Shown here: piece by piece, positions 22,848 through 35,283 of the stretch | Layout: every line of letters starts with the position of its first letter | Position numbering within the stretch: position 1 is the stretch's first letter | From: Marthasterias glacialis | Taxonomy: Eukaryota; Echinodermata; Asteroidea; Forcipulatida; Asteriidae | DNA length: 64,000 nucleotides | Assembly (NCBI GenBank): GCA_911728455.2 | Contig: OU452222.1 | Location: 17,308,559-17,372,558 of the forward strand | Direction of reading: 5' to 3' | The notes under the pieces: generated by a model | Databases searched by the model: none | What the model saw: only the letters and a program-made list of their open reading frames with translations | Told to the model about the DNA's origin: nothing | Made by a program: the position numbers and the translations under genes

Positions 22848-23070
22848 CTGTGTATCTTCTTCTATATCTAGACCAGGGATCGAGGTTGGTGGTTCGGCGA
22901 CCTTGCCAAACTATTGACCACACTCGTCCATGTTTCCAATCCAAGAGGCTCCAGATGCTGTTGCATATTGATCTCACGTGGCATTTTCTTGGGCTTGTCC
23001 TTGATGTACCGTTCCATCTGCGATAGTCTCGTGTCCCGGTGTCCATGAGGGCAAAACATGCGTCCAAGTA
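22848..23070 (-). pseudogene. coding-like stretch on minus strand with frame changes, product unknown
   Basis: On the minus strand three frames look protein-like in succession. The first contains LYLDACFALMDTGTRDYR, the second MERYIKDKPKKMPREINM...LEPLGLETWTSVVN, and the third KVAEPPTSIPGLDIEEDTQ. The last ends at a donor, CAG|GTACGG (22848/22847). The first two have many G/C-ending codons. Joining them would need single-base shifts, so it may be a decayed exon, sequence error or chance. The family is unknown and no restored product is proposed. Confidence 0.25.
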
Positions 23071-26040
23071 CAGATGGGATTAAATGGGATGTTTGCACGT
23101 TGAGAAACTCTGTAGGCCTTTACTCAGTATTCTGCCAATGTCGACGTTTAAACTCCTCCGTGGTTTATTTTTGGTGGGTTATTTTCTATGTCTGGCTTTG
23201 CTCTTCGAGCTCGATTATTAACCACATTGTGTTCCTTGCAAGTGTAGATTAAGCATGCCGGGGTTTAGCGTGAGGCATTTCCCCCCTTGATTTCTGTCAA
23301 AGGAGTCATCCTGGTTTGAAACTGAATTCAGACGCCATTTTGTTCTTCACCTTGCAAGTCCATTGTCAAGTCTTCCTCTCCTTAATGCACCAGGAAATGT
23401 CGATTTCATGCGGAGGTGAATTACAGCTGCCATTATGTTTGTAACCATTTATCGTCTCCTATCATGGCTCTAGAGTCGTCCTAGATCCATCACACATTGT
23501 AGACTGTATAGGAACATCCAAGTAGGCTTGCCTTTTGCTGGTGGGCGAGGGCAGATCGCAGCTGTCCAGTATAAAACATCAATGAACCAAAGCCTTTGAA
23601 TATTGCGTAACTTTTTGAATGAACAAAGGAAAGTATACCCTTTTTGTTAATGATTAAAAGAAATTCCATGGATTATGTCATCGCCACTGAATGTGCTTTT
23701 CCAATCCTTAGAAGTGCATTTTTGTTGTCCTTCTTGAATCTTAACCTTTTTGTCAGATTTAAGTGACTCGTGAAGAATCTAAACTAACATTCAAAGACAG
23801 AAATTTGCTTGGTTCATATTGGATAAGAAAGCAACGTACGAGTACAAACTGTCTCTCCCATCAGAGATGTTCATTACCGTTTGTTTTGTTTTTTTGTTTT
23901 TTTTTCTTCACCCATGGAGGAATGAAGGATGATAAGGAAACATACTCTTGTCTTCAGCAAATAAATTGTAATAATTGATGAGTGAATTAGTTTAAAATGT
24001 AAACAATCCCAGAATGATTTGTAAGGCTTGATAGTTTGCCGATTGCTGATAGGCCCCATATCACGTCACATTTATGTAACACCGATTATTGTTATCATTT
24101 TCATAAAAAAAGGTACTTTTAATTAAAATCGTATCGTTTAAGAATTAAGTCCAAAATGTAAGCCAGGAAACTGCATCGAATTTAGAGACTGCACGATTCC
24201 TAGACACCATGTTTTTAGTTATAGTATTATATACCATAATGTTGATATAAAATGTCCGTCCAAGCAATTTTTTGTGGATTTTTTGTTTTCTTTAAATATC
24301 ACAACATTTCAGATGTATAGGCCTATACACTTCTGTAGTAGGGATACTTCCTACCAGCATTGCATTAAGAGTAAATAATCCACCCCTTATTTCTGATGAT
24401 TGCCAAACGAAGAACTAGGTTTAAATTATATCGGCCTATACTGAGATCAACACTTTTGTGCACCCGGTAGCCAGCATCGAGTTGACGTGACAGTCACTTA
24501 TAAATATTCATGATTAATTTCAGACCAGGGGTCGTTAATCAACTGCCCAAAATTTGTTTGACTTTATGAATTAAAAAATCACAACTTCTCCGAGATAACC
24601 TTCACCAAATGTAAACAGAGATTTCAACAGGCTTGCCACAGGGGCAGTATGCGTATGGTGAACGTAACGGGGAAATCAACGGGTCGACCTATGGCCCCGA
24701 ACACTTCAACATCTCAGCTGGAACTTGAGACTACACATGGACGAGGTTAAAGGTCAAATTAAACTAGTAGGTGTCCTCCTCCTCAGAACCATGAAGAACC
24801 AAGGCCGTGGAAGTCTAAACACGGGTTGATTTTGAATTTTGTGTGAGACCACAAGATGTAGTTTTTGTAATATAGTTTCAGACATGCTAACTATTTTTTT
24901 TTCCCCTAACCGCGAAGTGTTGCTGGAAAATATTGACTCTATATTTTGCTTGATAACAACAATTAGATTTGGGTCTGAACACAAGTAACATAACTTTTAC
25001 AGCTAGAAATTATGATTTTCTCCAGAAATCTGGGCCTTTTTATCGGCGTCTTTTTATTTGTGTATTTATTTTCTATTTTGTTTATTATTTTGTATTTACT
25101 TATTTATTATTATTATCATTTTGTGGGTTCTTCTAATAAGAAGCAATTGTTTAAATGAGGAAGTTCACAGTGATTTGTCACCGGTAACATGACAATTGGG
25201 GGAGTTATGATCGAATTCGGCAGTCGAACAAATGGGTCAAAATAAGCTGCTCGGCGGACGTCTTTAATTTTGATGTTCGGCTGAAATTACTTTCGCAGTA
25301 ATAGGAAAGTGATGTTTCGACTTCTGCCGCGGCCGATGAAATACACCGTCTGCATCGTATATCTTCGATTTGATTTGATAGACAAGGCAATAAATACATT
25401 GTCAGACTGCTGGCTTGTATAAGAAGCATCAACGTTAGAGAGATCCGCTCCCGGACCCCGCAGGTCGCGCACCAATCTCTTAGCTTGTCATCAGCGATAT
25501 AAAACACGATCAACTTCGAGGACCGAGTATTATGGCGAACAGCCAGAGAGAACGCACTGTGGATTTACGCGTTGAGGAAGCATAGATCATAGCGGTAATC
25601 GAGGGGGTTGGGAATGATTTATGACGGCGATGCCGTTTACTGCCAGTCAATGGACCCCTTGGGATAGGCCAGGGGTGTGAAGCTTGCCCCGGGGGTGTCC
25701 CCCTTGCTCATAGATCAAAATACCGGTAGCAAGCTTCAAATTCACCGACAACAAACCCGGAGAGTTGGCCAGATTACAAAAACTTGTGGGCACATATAAA
25801 CGAATCTCAGCGCTTGGTAATAATTATCCGTGAAGTCGGGGTCTAGTTCAGCTGTGGCTTATCAAGTTAAGTTGTGTTACCGCTACCGATGTAAACGCGC
25901 AAATAGTTACAAGATCTGATATTTGGAAGATGTGGCCAATGAATAATATTTAGCATCGTCCAAACAAAGGGGTTCAATCTTCCCCCACAGTAACCTTTGT
26001 ACGACTCTCTGTGGTAGGCAAAAAGTTATTTAGTGCTTTG
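23071..26040. other. unique noncoding sequence
   Basis: I recognise no gene. The 102-codon minus frame at 25205-25513 and the 76-codon minus frame at 24754-24984 lack recognisable domains. AT-rich TTTATT stretches lie at 25050-25120. A perfect palindrome GTATAGGCCTATAC lies at 24315-24328. Confidence 0.5.
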
Positions 26041-26088
26041 AGGTTGTTGCTGTTGTTGTTGTTGTTTTCTTTTTCTTCTTCTTCTTTT
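26041..26088 (+). repeat. (GTT)n then (CTT)n microsatellite
   Basis: GTTGTTGCTGTTGTTGTTGTTG is followed by TTTCTTTTTCTTCTTCTTC. Confidence 0.9.
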
Positions 26089-26449
26089 GCCGAGACATTT
26101 TTACAAGAAGCGTAAAACGCGTTGGCGTAAAAATGTGCTTTAGCGCAGGTTCAGACACCCCAAATAGGCCTTCTCTCTGTTAACTTATACTTCTCCTCGC
26201 GGCCCCTTTCATTTTTCCCCTTTCTTTTTCGAGGGAGGAGTTATTTTTGAAGAGGATCACGCTGTATGAATGATGAAATACCTTCTCCCGCACTTAAAAG
26301 ATTGTTCCTCTCGATGTTTTTTCCTTCTTCACGAAAGTCATGAATTTTTCAGAAAGTACAACTGCCGTATCAGTGTACTTCAGCCTGTCGCATAATGTAT
26401 AAATCACTAGTCATCATACGATTCAGGCATTTAGTACAGTGCACTCTTG

Positions 26450-26535
26450 GAGGGGGGGGGGTAAAGAGGTGGTTCCAAGCCGGACTTGATCCATCCTTCC
26501 ACCCAAGCCAGCCAGTCGCCCCCCCCCCACCCCCG
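26450..26535. repeat. G run and C run facing each other
   Basis: A run of ten G near 26452 and a run of ten C near 26520 are about 60 bp apart and complementary. They could form a foldback or a G-quadruplex on either strand. Confidence 0.6.
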
Positions 26536-26580
26536 CCTCCCAACATACCCAAGAAGAGAAGCAAACACTAGCTAGGTCGG

Positions 26581-28380
26581 CCTAGGATAACAACTCAGTG
26601 GAACTATGAAGTACAATATGATAGGAGTCCCTGCAGAAAATGTTGTGTTTTATCATGGCTTCTCGACACCATTACACTCTTATTATGCTGCCCACAAACC
26701 ATAATTAGATTTCGTTTTGTATTAAAATTGAAGGTTATTGTTCTTTGATTGGATTGACCAAAGTCATGCAATAAGCAATACTATAGGAAACGGTGCAGTG
26801 ATCAAAGTAGTGTAGGCTACGTTCTCTTTCATTACTTTATATTAGAACAGCATTTGCCTTGTAAGATGTTTGAAGTCAGTACTATAAGCACTCCAGACAT
26901 AAACTTCTCAATCTGCTCATAATTGGAAACAGTCAATTCCGGGAACAATGTCACTTATGCGTCAACGTGACGTAAACAGCGATGTCGGTGATCGTTTCCC
27001 TCAAAACATAATTGATAACCCCCATCACATCATGGGTAGTGAACGTGTAGTTGCTGTTAACATCTAAACTGAGGCAAGCACACATTACATGAATGGACAA
27101 TGAGGTGGGGCGTCTCTACGCTCTCAACTTCAACACCATACCCCCCCCCCCCACTCCCAACTCACCACACCATCAAATAAACTCCAATTATAGAACAACG
27201 TTTGTATGTCTCCTTTCGCAACGATGTTTGTAAAATCATTCCGTTTTTGCTTTATTTTGTTTTGTTTGTTTTTTAGTCTTTTGTTTTTTGCAGAGTACAT
27301 TCAACCTTTCAATTTCAAACAGTCTGTTTTTAAAAGCATTAGGCCCCTTATGAAACTAATGGAATTTGTGTTTTGTATTTCTGGGAAAATGAAAACATCT
27401 TACACTGGAGTAATTCTCATAAACGATTGTCACAACTAGTTGCGAACACTGTACAGGTGAACCGTTCAGACTCAAATTCATTAATTTAAACTATTTTTCA
27501 CAGTCACAAAAACTTCACTGAGGACTTGAAGGTCAACTCCAGTGACTTATGAGGAGTCTTTTTCTTACAACTAATTTCCATGCATTTTTAACCATAGCTG
27601 GGAAAACAAATCCATAATAATTTATCCACTTATTAATCTGTATTGTATTTCAACACCATGTGGGGAATTCGGGGTTGCTTTTTTTGTTGGCGTTTGGCTT
27701 TAAACTTCCATAACAAACTGTTGTTTGTATATTTAGTCAGACAGGAAAGTTTGGTCTCCAGATTGTGCTGATATCTAATCACAATCTAATGGCTGTCTTC
27801 CTTGGCGTGTGGATGCTGGAATGTACCATTAGTTCTCTCCTAAGTTGCAACTGGAATGGTCTGCCTCCGGGCCCGCCTCTATGTGCCGTTTTAAACGTAT
27901 GGGATAATGAACCCCACGTCGTCCGGATAGCGAACCAGGAATTCGGGCAACATCTGGGGCGATGTAAACCGATCCCCCCCATTCCAACCCTAGCTGGACT
28001 TGGGTGATGAGAAGGGCTGCTGACGATCAGCTAACTGGTACTCTGTCTGTACTGATACTAATTGGACATCCACGGGTGGTAAACAACCTTAATTCCAAGG
28101 CTACTAACCCATCAACATTGATTCGTAGAAAATGGTGTAACTTAATTCGTGGGCTGCAGATCGAGCAGGAATGGGTGAAAACGTAGAGGACTATCTGCGG
28201 GATGAACCATCCTAGAAAACCATAAAGCAGAGTATTGTAAGGGGAAATATTCATTAGGCTAGAGAATTTTTAGGCTACGATTGTAAGAGTTCAGTTATTT
28301 TAGTCTTTGTATAACTTCTGAACCTAATTGTGTGAAAGCATTGCAGTACTACATATTATTTGATGTTTGGGTTTAGTAAG
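26581..28380. other. mostly unique sequence, no gene recognised
   Basis: A C run lies at 27140-27152. An 80-codon plus frame at 27765-28007 is moderately protein-like but is opposed by a 67-codon minus frame. No domain is recognised. Confidence 0.5.
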
Positions 28381-28409
28381 ACCATGGAGGAATTGTACTC
28401 CTCCATGGT
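28381..28409. repeat. hairpin ACCATGGAGGA...TCCTCCATGGT
   Basis: A perfect 11-bp stem (28381-28391 with 28399-28409) has a 7-nt loop. I recall near-identical hairpins as parts of interspersed repeats in invertebrate deuterostomes, but no boundaries are visible here. Confidence 0.6.
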
Positions 28410-28670
28410 AAGGTTGCATTTAATGTTAGTTAAGCTGTCCCTTCAGTTGTTTCAGGGTTGCAGGTGTTCGCAGGGGTGGGGAGGGGTTTCCCTTGGTCTA
28501 TTCTTGTATCAAGCTACATCCGAACGTGCATGTGTTTTTTTTTTTTTTAGTAACCTCAAATATGTTTGTTTCCATATTTGTATATCCCACTACATTCACC
28601 CATGACGATATCCATAACATACTACAACTCCCATGTGGTCTAACATGATGTTATCTACGCTTTAGACAAT

Positions 28671-28815
28671 AAGGCCGTATCCGAATTGGTGGATACGGCT
28701 ACAGCTATGGCGACAGCCATGGCTGTTGCTAAGGATGTTGCTATGGACCTCCTAGGCTTCAGCGCACAAAGTGGCCATCGAGCCACAATCGCAGCCGGTA
28801 ACTCGGACACGGCTT
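28671..28815. mobile_element. 145-bp MITE, GGCCGT-ended family, copy 1
   Basis: AAGGCCGTATCCGAATTGG at the left end is matched by the inverted right end ...CCGGTAACTCGGACACGGCTT. The interior is rich in GCTATGGC-type repeats. The ends and size match the element at 35109-35256. TAA or TTAA-like bases flank both ends. Confidence 0.65.
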
Positions 28816-28878
28816 AATACGAATCTTCTTTGACGCACAACTTCTTGAGGTTATCCATACCTAGAACCCATGCCCTTC

Positions 28879-28903
28879 CGTCACTGTACACACAGTGACG
28901 TCA
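28879..28903. promoter_or_regulatory. hairpin with CRE site
   Basis: CGTCACTG and CAGTGACG form a perfect 8-bp stem around TACACA. The right arm overlaps a full cAMP-response palindrome TGACGTCA at 28896-28903. No promoter is otherwise visible. Confidence 0.35.
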
Positions 28904-29486
28904 CGCACCGCATATTCCCTGCGTACTGACGTGTCGACCGAATCGCAACATACCAAGACGGTCAGCCGTGTTTATAAACAGTTTATTAAACCTGTCAAGA
29001 CTCCAATTAATCAACAAGATCGATCAGTCACTCGTCCACCCCACCCCCATCCCATTTTCTTTAACCTTTCCAAGTGAGAAGATTTTTTGTTTTGTTACCT
29101 TTATTTTAAGAAGTTCAAGACAAGGGGTAATTTTTATGAAAGACCAAAAAAAATAAGAAATAGAAAAATAAATATTAAATATGTCCGAATATAATTCAAA
29201 TAAACGCTTTTTTATTCTTTATATGGAGCAATTTAGGGTCACCATTTATTGACGCTTAAATAGCAAAAAAGGGCACTGATAGATTAAGTTAATTTTATGA
29301 TGCATACATGGTTAAAGTGACATATATCGCGTGAACAAAATAAGTTTTTTTTATTTTATGTATGTGTTAATTTGTGTATTCATCATATTCCCGTTAATTT
29401 CTTGGTTCAGAAGCTTCATCCAACACAACAGTATATATACGGACTTATTTTAAATAAAACTATCCTGAGAAAATTACCGAGCCATG

Positions 29487-29561
29487 TTTGTTGTTGTTGT
29501 TGTTGTCGTTGTTTCTGTTGTTGTTGTTGTTGTTTTTGTTGTTGTCGTTGCTGTTGTTGTC
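29487..29561 (+). repeat. (GTT)n microsatellite, interrupted
   Basis: GTT units are broken by CGTT, CTGTT and TTTTTG. It gives the cysteine-rich spurious peptide in one frame. Confidence 0.95.
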
Positions 29562-29599
29562 GTGCCCCCTCCCTCTCCTTCAAAGCATATTACTAGTAT

Positions 29600-31200
29600 C
29601 AGAAGGAATACGTTTATGGTCTGATTCAACGTGAGTTAAAAAATACATGCCACTGGCTTCAAAGAATGTTGTTACATTGTGCAAAGCGTTGCCATCACCA
29701 AAGGCTAAACAATGGAGATAGTCTGGGTGTCCTTCAACGTCCATTTGTTTCACATTTTTGGAAGTATTGTAAGCCTACAGAATTAGAAGAGTATAATGGA
29801 GGGTGGGAATGGAGACTAAAAACTTCCTTGCGTGAGTGATGTCAATTATCATTCCAGCGAAACCAATATTTCTCATTGTTTCGATTTGAAATAAGAAATG
29901 GAGGGGTCTTTCCCTTCGCTTCCAATCGAGTCTTGGGTGTAATTTCAGTTTAGGCCTTGTGGTTTTGTTTCACCTGATATTAGAGGCTCGTCAAGTTCTC
30001 ATGGATGGTGAAAGTGTATTTTTTGAGAATACGCAAATGGACATTTTGCGGAAGAACATTTGGACGAACCGAGTAGTGTAGTCATAAATGTTGAAAACTC
30101 TTGGCTTTGAGACAAAAACACTACGAGGCAATAATTGCCTTTAAATGGCATTGATAGAAAACGCGTTAAATTTAGTTCAAAAACCGAAACGATATGGGGG
30201 CCTACGTTCATCAATTCGTAGTCACCGTCCTTGTTAACTGTAGTTGATTCCATAAATGGCAGACCGTGTCCCCCTTCCAGCCTCGACTTGATGTACCACA
30301 ACATTGCTGCCACATTAAAAATCCAAAGGTTGTGAAAATTCAATCCTAGTTTGAATGCCACTATATTTTGTCTGCTGTATTTCTCTGATGTCTAAAAAAA
30401 GATAAAAAAGAAAGAAAGAGGGCAAGTATGTTATATTTAGCTCAACTTTGGAGGGGAGATTTTGTAATTTCTTTCATCTCGGTTCCCCCAAATGCAACAA
30501 GCTGCGCATAGCTCCATCATCTCATCTGCCTACGGGGTATACAGATACATTGGGGTGAAGACCACACGCAAGCTTTTAGCAGTACTCCCTCCTTAGAAGA
30601 AGCCTCCAGGGCACCGGGGAGATATCTCTGATGACAGCGGAGAACATCCCGGGCCTTCTCACTCAGATGATCCCAGCGAAGCCCCTTGCGTCATCGTCTG
30701 ACAAGCTCTCAGCTCCACGCTCCAACCATCACTCTCTCAAGCTCCAGACAACTAGGTGGCGCTTTCCAAAGTCACACACAGAATCTAAATTTTAGTGAGG
30801 AGGTGACCCCCCCCCCCCCACCATGCAGAATAGCGTGTGGGAATCTGGTTTTCGGTCCATGGTTTTAACTATAAGATTAATTTCATTCTGTTCATACATC
30901 TCAATTTGTCAATATCTCTTATTATTGGCGGCTCCGGGCAGTATGATATTCAATAGCTACAGACGCTTTCATCAAAGAATATACTTCGTTCATTATACCA
31001 GAAAGATTTAGCATATCTTTCTTCGAAGCTGTTTAACGTCACACCACCGCAAAAAAGGATGTGTTTTATAACATAATTCTCAAAACACAAACATAACAGA
31101 TGGTCCTCATTCCACCCAAGGGCCACAATAATACTTTTTAACTTGAGCCATAGGGGAAGTGAGGCCATGATTCCGGGTTGAAGGGAGGACATCTTGCCAT
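29600..31200. other. unique noncoding sequence
   Basis: The 120-codon minus frame 29999-30361 is discussed among the rejected items. A C run lies at 30807-30820. I see no repeat family. Confidence 0.5.
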
Positions 31201-31201
31201 G

Positions 31202-31223
31202 AAAAAAAAAAAAAAAAAAAAAA
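31202..31223 (+). repeat. poly(A) tract
   Basis: Twenty-two consecutive A lie without a visible retroposon body. Confidence 0.9.
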
Positions 31224-31755
31224 TCCCCCACCGAAACCTAGGCTTTACCCTGGGGCGACATGAGCTAGGCTACAGTCCCCTTTACACCTGTCGGCAAAGG
31301 TAGTTCCACCTATTGTTCTGATGATAGCTGTTGAACTCCCAGAGGAGCGCGTGGGGTCTAAGTGTTGAAACGACCGGATGACAGGGAGTCAGGCGCCCGA
31401 TGTGAGCCCGGTCGCAGGCTGGGTGTCCCCAGTGCATAGCGTGCTCGCTTCGGAGAGGAAGAGGGGGAAAAAAAATCCAGACATAGACAGAGTCCAATCT
31501 TGTTTGATCTCCTTTCTATATGTGTTACATAAAGCAACCGTTTGTATCTATCAGAGATGTGGTCAAATTCATGTTGTGTTACACACATCAGCGCACACAT
31601 TCGTCGACGTTTCGACCACTGTAACCTTTACTTTTAGCATAGAGCAAGGACCTAGACACTCTATACGTGCATGTGACATGTTCTTTGTTAGTCTTCACCT
31701 TTTCTTTTGTTTGTCTTTTTTGTAGGGCTGTGGGAGGGTGGTTTGTTAAAACGAT

Positions 31756-31770
31756 TTTTTTTTTTTTTAA

Positions 31771-31801
<31 letters not shown>

Positions 31802-31866
31802 TTTATTTTTATTTATTTATTTATTTATTTATTTTTTTTTTTTTTTTTTATTTTTTTTTTTTTTTG
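31756..31866 (+). repeat. T-rich tract with (ATT)n and (ATTT)n
   Basis: Poly(T), then ATT repeats, ATTT repeats and more poly(T) end in a short G run. Frames across it are composition artefacts. Confidence 0.95.
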
Positions 31867-32280
31867 GGGGGGGTATTTTTTTTAGTAGTTTCTTACTGCT
31901 AGTGTTATTTGTAAGAAATAAGAAATAGTAGGCCTAAAAATAATAGCTAAAATAATTAAATGAATAAAATACATGATATAAATATAAGTAAAACAAACTA
32001 ACCGTGTAATTTTACGGATAAACCGCGTCTTACAGCATTTCAGAGATAGGTCAATGTTCTTTAGCTCAGGTGAATTATAATCCTTGCCCTTTCCCTTAGA
32101 TTTTTTTAAATTAACTTGCTAATCGATAAAGTCGTTTAACATGCATGGCATGGGCCTAAAATGAATAAACCCTCCTTTTTTCGTCCCTAAGATCTTTTTT
32201 TGCTAACGTTAAACTTAAGTATTTCTGCGTCGTCTTTGTCCAAATTCGTACCATTGAACATTTTTACGAACAGAATGTAG

Positions 32281-32330
32281 AGGGAGAGAGAGAGTGTGAG
32301 AGAGAGAAGAAAAAAAAAATCGATAAGGAA
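32281..32330 (+). repeat. (GA)n-rich tract
   Basis: AGAGAGAG units with a TGTG interruption end in an A run. Confidence 0.85.
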
Positions 32331-32365
32331 TCTCTTGAAATCCCCGAGCAGTTTCGCGTTCATGA

Positions 32366-32629
32366 CCGCTTTACAAAGTACGCAAGCCCCCTTGGTTTGG
32401 TGCGGGTCCGCTCGCGGTGGACGAGCGCGACAATCACCCTAGTTTATACCCCATTGCCAACGGAGACTCCACCACCGCAGCAGCTCCTACGAGGCGAAAG
32501 CTAGTTTCGTCCCCAAACAGCGATAGCGAACAAACCGAAGGGGCAATAACCGAGCACGGAATCCCACGGGAGCATTTTGATTGTCTTTTTTTGCCCAGCA
32601 CGTACGGGGTAAAGTCCCAGTCCGACTAG
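32366..32629 (+). other. CpG-rich patch with an open frame of about 87 codons
   Basis: CpG density is raised over 32350-32600. A plus frame open from the TGA at 32363 to 32629 includes DNHPSLYPIANGDSTTA and LVSSPNSDSEQTEGAI. There is no ATG near its start and no clear splice site. It looks hydrophilic and protein-like, but I recognise no family. It could be an exon or a regulatory island upstream of 32975. Confidence 0.25.
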
Positions 32630-32974
32630 AATGTCACTTCATTATTCATCATACACACCGTTCTGGTTAGTGTTGGCTTTGCAATCCAAAGTAGCCCACG
32701 TTTGTGCAATATTTGTATACCTAGCATCAATATTGGTATTATAATGGGGGCCTACCTCCGCGTAAGCGGTCAGCTTCGTAGACAAGCGCCGACCCTTTTT
32801 TTCCCCTTTCTTTTATTATTATTCGCGTTCACTCTTTGATAATTTTTTTTAAGTGCAGTTCTGTAAGCCTTTCTCGGTAATTGTCCCCATACATTTTTTT
32901 TTCTTTGCACTTCTACTTCTTCTTCTTCCACTGCTACTTCTGCAAACACTTCTTTTGTTTTGAATTCCGTGCAG

Positions 32975-33073
32975 GTATCGTTTTCAATGATTTCCCCTGC
33001 GGAGAATGAGACTGCGATTATTAATTTTCGACTTTTATTCCTTGAAGAGATTGGGACATACGTGAAACAGAAG
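32975..33073 (+). CDS. best exon candidate: 99-nt symmetric exon, product unknown
   Basis: A pyrimidine-rich tract (CTTCTTTTGTTTTGAATTCC) leads to GTGCAG| at 32974, followed by 33 open codons, exactly 99 nt in phase 0. The frame ends at AAG|GTAAGG (33073/33074). The peptide starts VSFSMISPAENETAIINF and ends LEEIGTYVKQK. The frame is also open upstream through the tract and closes soon after the donor. An overlapping 128-codon minus frame (32770-33156) is the competing reading. No protein family is recognised. Confidence 0.38.
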
Positions 33074-33694
33074 GTAAGGTTTTGATATATTGTTGATTTC
33101 GTCTGGTTTTTTGGGTGTTTTCTTTGTATACTTAGAGCATTATGCATCTCGAACAATGCTCCAGGTAGCCCAGATTATGAGGTTTTTTTTACGGGATATC
33201 TACTCGTTGTCACGTCACAACCTGCAACTGTGTTTTCTTACAGGAAAAAAATAGAATAGAATAACAATACAAAATACATAGACTTTACATCAAAAGCTAA
33301 ATATCGAAATGGGGTCAGCCAATTGCAAACGTGAGGATGGCGATAAACATGTATTTATTTGTTTATTTATGTTTTTTTTTGCATAGCGAATCTAGACAAA
33401 GCGTTTAAGCAATTGGAAAACATTTCGGCAATATGGATGCAACATTTATAAAGACAAAGTAAGTGAGTTGGAAAGTGGGAGAAAAAAAAAGATTTTTTTT
33501 TTAACAAAACAGTTCATTTACTATAAAAACAGAAGAAGTCCATACCAGTACCAGGGACTATTTCTGTCTGAAAATACAGTACATGAAACCCATCCCCCCA
33601 AAATCACCATTGCTTATTTCGATCTGCGCAATCGAAATAAACCATACGTACCCCCCCCCCAAACAAGGCCGTGAACCGTTTTTGTTGTTTCCAG

Positions 33695-33768
33695 TTACCC
33701 AATTTGGTAAGATATTCCGATTGTTATCTAGAGGGCGTGTTTATTTGAAACTGGAAGTCTGGAATGAA
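33695..33768 (+). CDS. possible 74-nt exon, product unknown
   Basis: A strong acceptor (TTTTTGTTGTTTCCAG|) at 33694 precedes 24 open codons (TQFGKIFRLLSRGRVYLKL...). The frame ends at GAA|GTAAGC, a donor lacking the usual G at -1. Its only fully open frame starts after two bases, so it cannot follow the phase-0 exon at 32975-33073 directly. It lies within a 125-codon plus frame (33583-33960). Confidence 0.22.
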
Positions 33769-33960
33769 GTAAGCCTTTCATTAAACCTATACACACAGTA
33801 CCCTTTAACAAAAAGACAACGGCAATTGGAATATGCTCCAAAATGGCAAACTATAATATATGATGATTATTTACAGCTCCACCGACAGCATCTTAAAATG
33901 TCACGAAATCACAATGGAACCGTACAAAACTACAACCTTTCCCATTTAAAAAGAAATTAA

Positions 33961-35108
33961 AGTTGCAACTGGGAGTAGCGGGGCCTGTTTATATAACAGT
34001 TTCTTTTTTCGCAGTAGTTCATAAACTATAACTCAGTTCCAGTGGTCCGCATGCAGCCCTTGCTTCTCGAGTTACCCACTGTGCACCTTTACAAGGAAAT
34101 GAGGCCTTTTTTTGATCTCCTATTTAAATAAATAACCAAATTATTCTACAACTGTCTCACATAAGCACGAAATATAAATATCAAGGGGATTCGCCATGTA
34201 TCATGACTGTTTCAAAGTATCAACAATATATACTCAGAAGCTGAACTGAAACTCACACATCTAATCGAAGATTTGATTCTTCTTAGGTACCAAGCCATAG
34301 ATTATGGGCATTCGCATTGCAGTTCTAACTTCGATATATGCATTTCACAACCTAAGTCAAGGATAAGTGATTCGACGAAATTATGAAGTTCATGGAAATT
34401 GCGCAGTTTACATTACTTTAATATTGTTGTTGATTTCTTTCAAGAGAATATTTCAATAAACCGCCAGGTTTGAATAGTTAAAACCCTGTCTCCAAACCAG
34501 AATCTCTAAAGCGACTAAAACCCAAGGTCCCTCTGCATTGTTTTGATTGTTTCTGATCTAGTTATACTTTGCCCATGAAAGGGTAGGCGAAATGGCCTAC
34601 TTTGGGGGTTGTCACTGTTTTGTACATAACCAACCCTGGAGTTTAGTACAGACTTGAATGGGAGGTGTGAAGAAAATGGCTAGACTGTCATGGGTAACGT
34701 GTTTTTGCAATTACACGAATGAACGACGGTGCACCTCCGCTTCGTACAATTCCCCCGGGCCAGCCGAAATGAGCTCAAAAAATACGATCGATATTAACTT
34801 CTCAAAAAGAAAGACGATGCACCCATAAGCCCTGAAAATAAAATGGGTGTGGTACCCATTGTTTGGGTTGGGGGGGGGGCTGATATTAGGGAGTGTCTGA
34901 AATGGTCTAGCCATCATGACCAAACCCAAAGCAGCTAATTCAGACTGGGCTGACACTTCAATGCAACTATAAACAACATGTATAGTCTATTGAGCTTCAG
35001 CGAGTAATGTAATGTTCCATGCGCGCTTTAAACACATTATCAATATTGACTCAAGTGAAACAAAAACAAAAGGGAGCCAGACTACTATCCGGCCGGCGGC
35101 CAGACTAA
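33961..35108. other. unique noncoding sequence
   Basis: I recognise no gene or family. A G run lies at 34871-34880. Confidence 0.5.
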
Positions 35109-35256
35109 GACCGTGGCCGAATTGGCGGCTGCGGCTGAGGCTGCGGCTGAGGCTGCGGCTGTGGCTTAATTGCCATGTCGACATGCGTTGAAGCAAAGGA
35201 AGCCTGTAGCTACATCATTAGCAACAACAGCAGCAGCCGTCAATTTGGACACGGCC
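35109..35256. mobile_element. 148-bp MITE, GGCCGT-ended family, copy 2
   Basis: ACCGTGGCCGAATTGGCGGC at the left pairs with the inverted right end ...GCCGTCAATTTGGACACGGCC. The interior carries GCGGCTGAG repeats and CAG-rich sequence. It is the same size and has the same ends as 28671-28815. It lies about 28 bp from the start of the 29-bp minisatellite. Confidence 0.65.
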
Positions 35257-35283
35257 TATATTTAGGTTACAATGATTCAGATT

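Noticed and set aside
28705..28720. AGCTATGGCGAC reading as SYGD, near a channel filter motif
   Set aside because: It lies inside a MITE and has no channel context.
29487..29561. Cysteine-rich peptide from the (GTT)n tract
   Set aside because: It is a microsatellite translation artefact.
29999..30361. 120-codon minus frame with a serpin-like string (MPFKGNYCLVVFLSQ)
   Set aside because: The likeness to the serpin ELPYKG...LLP strand is short. The rest does not align to what I know of the fold, and there is no supporting splice context. Probably chance.
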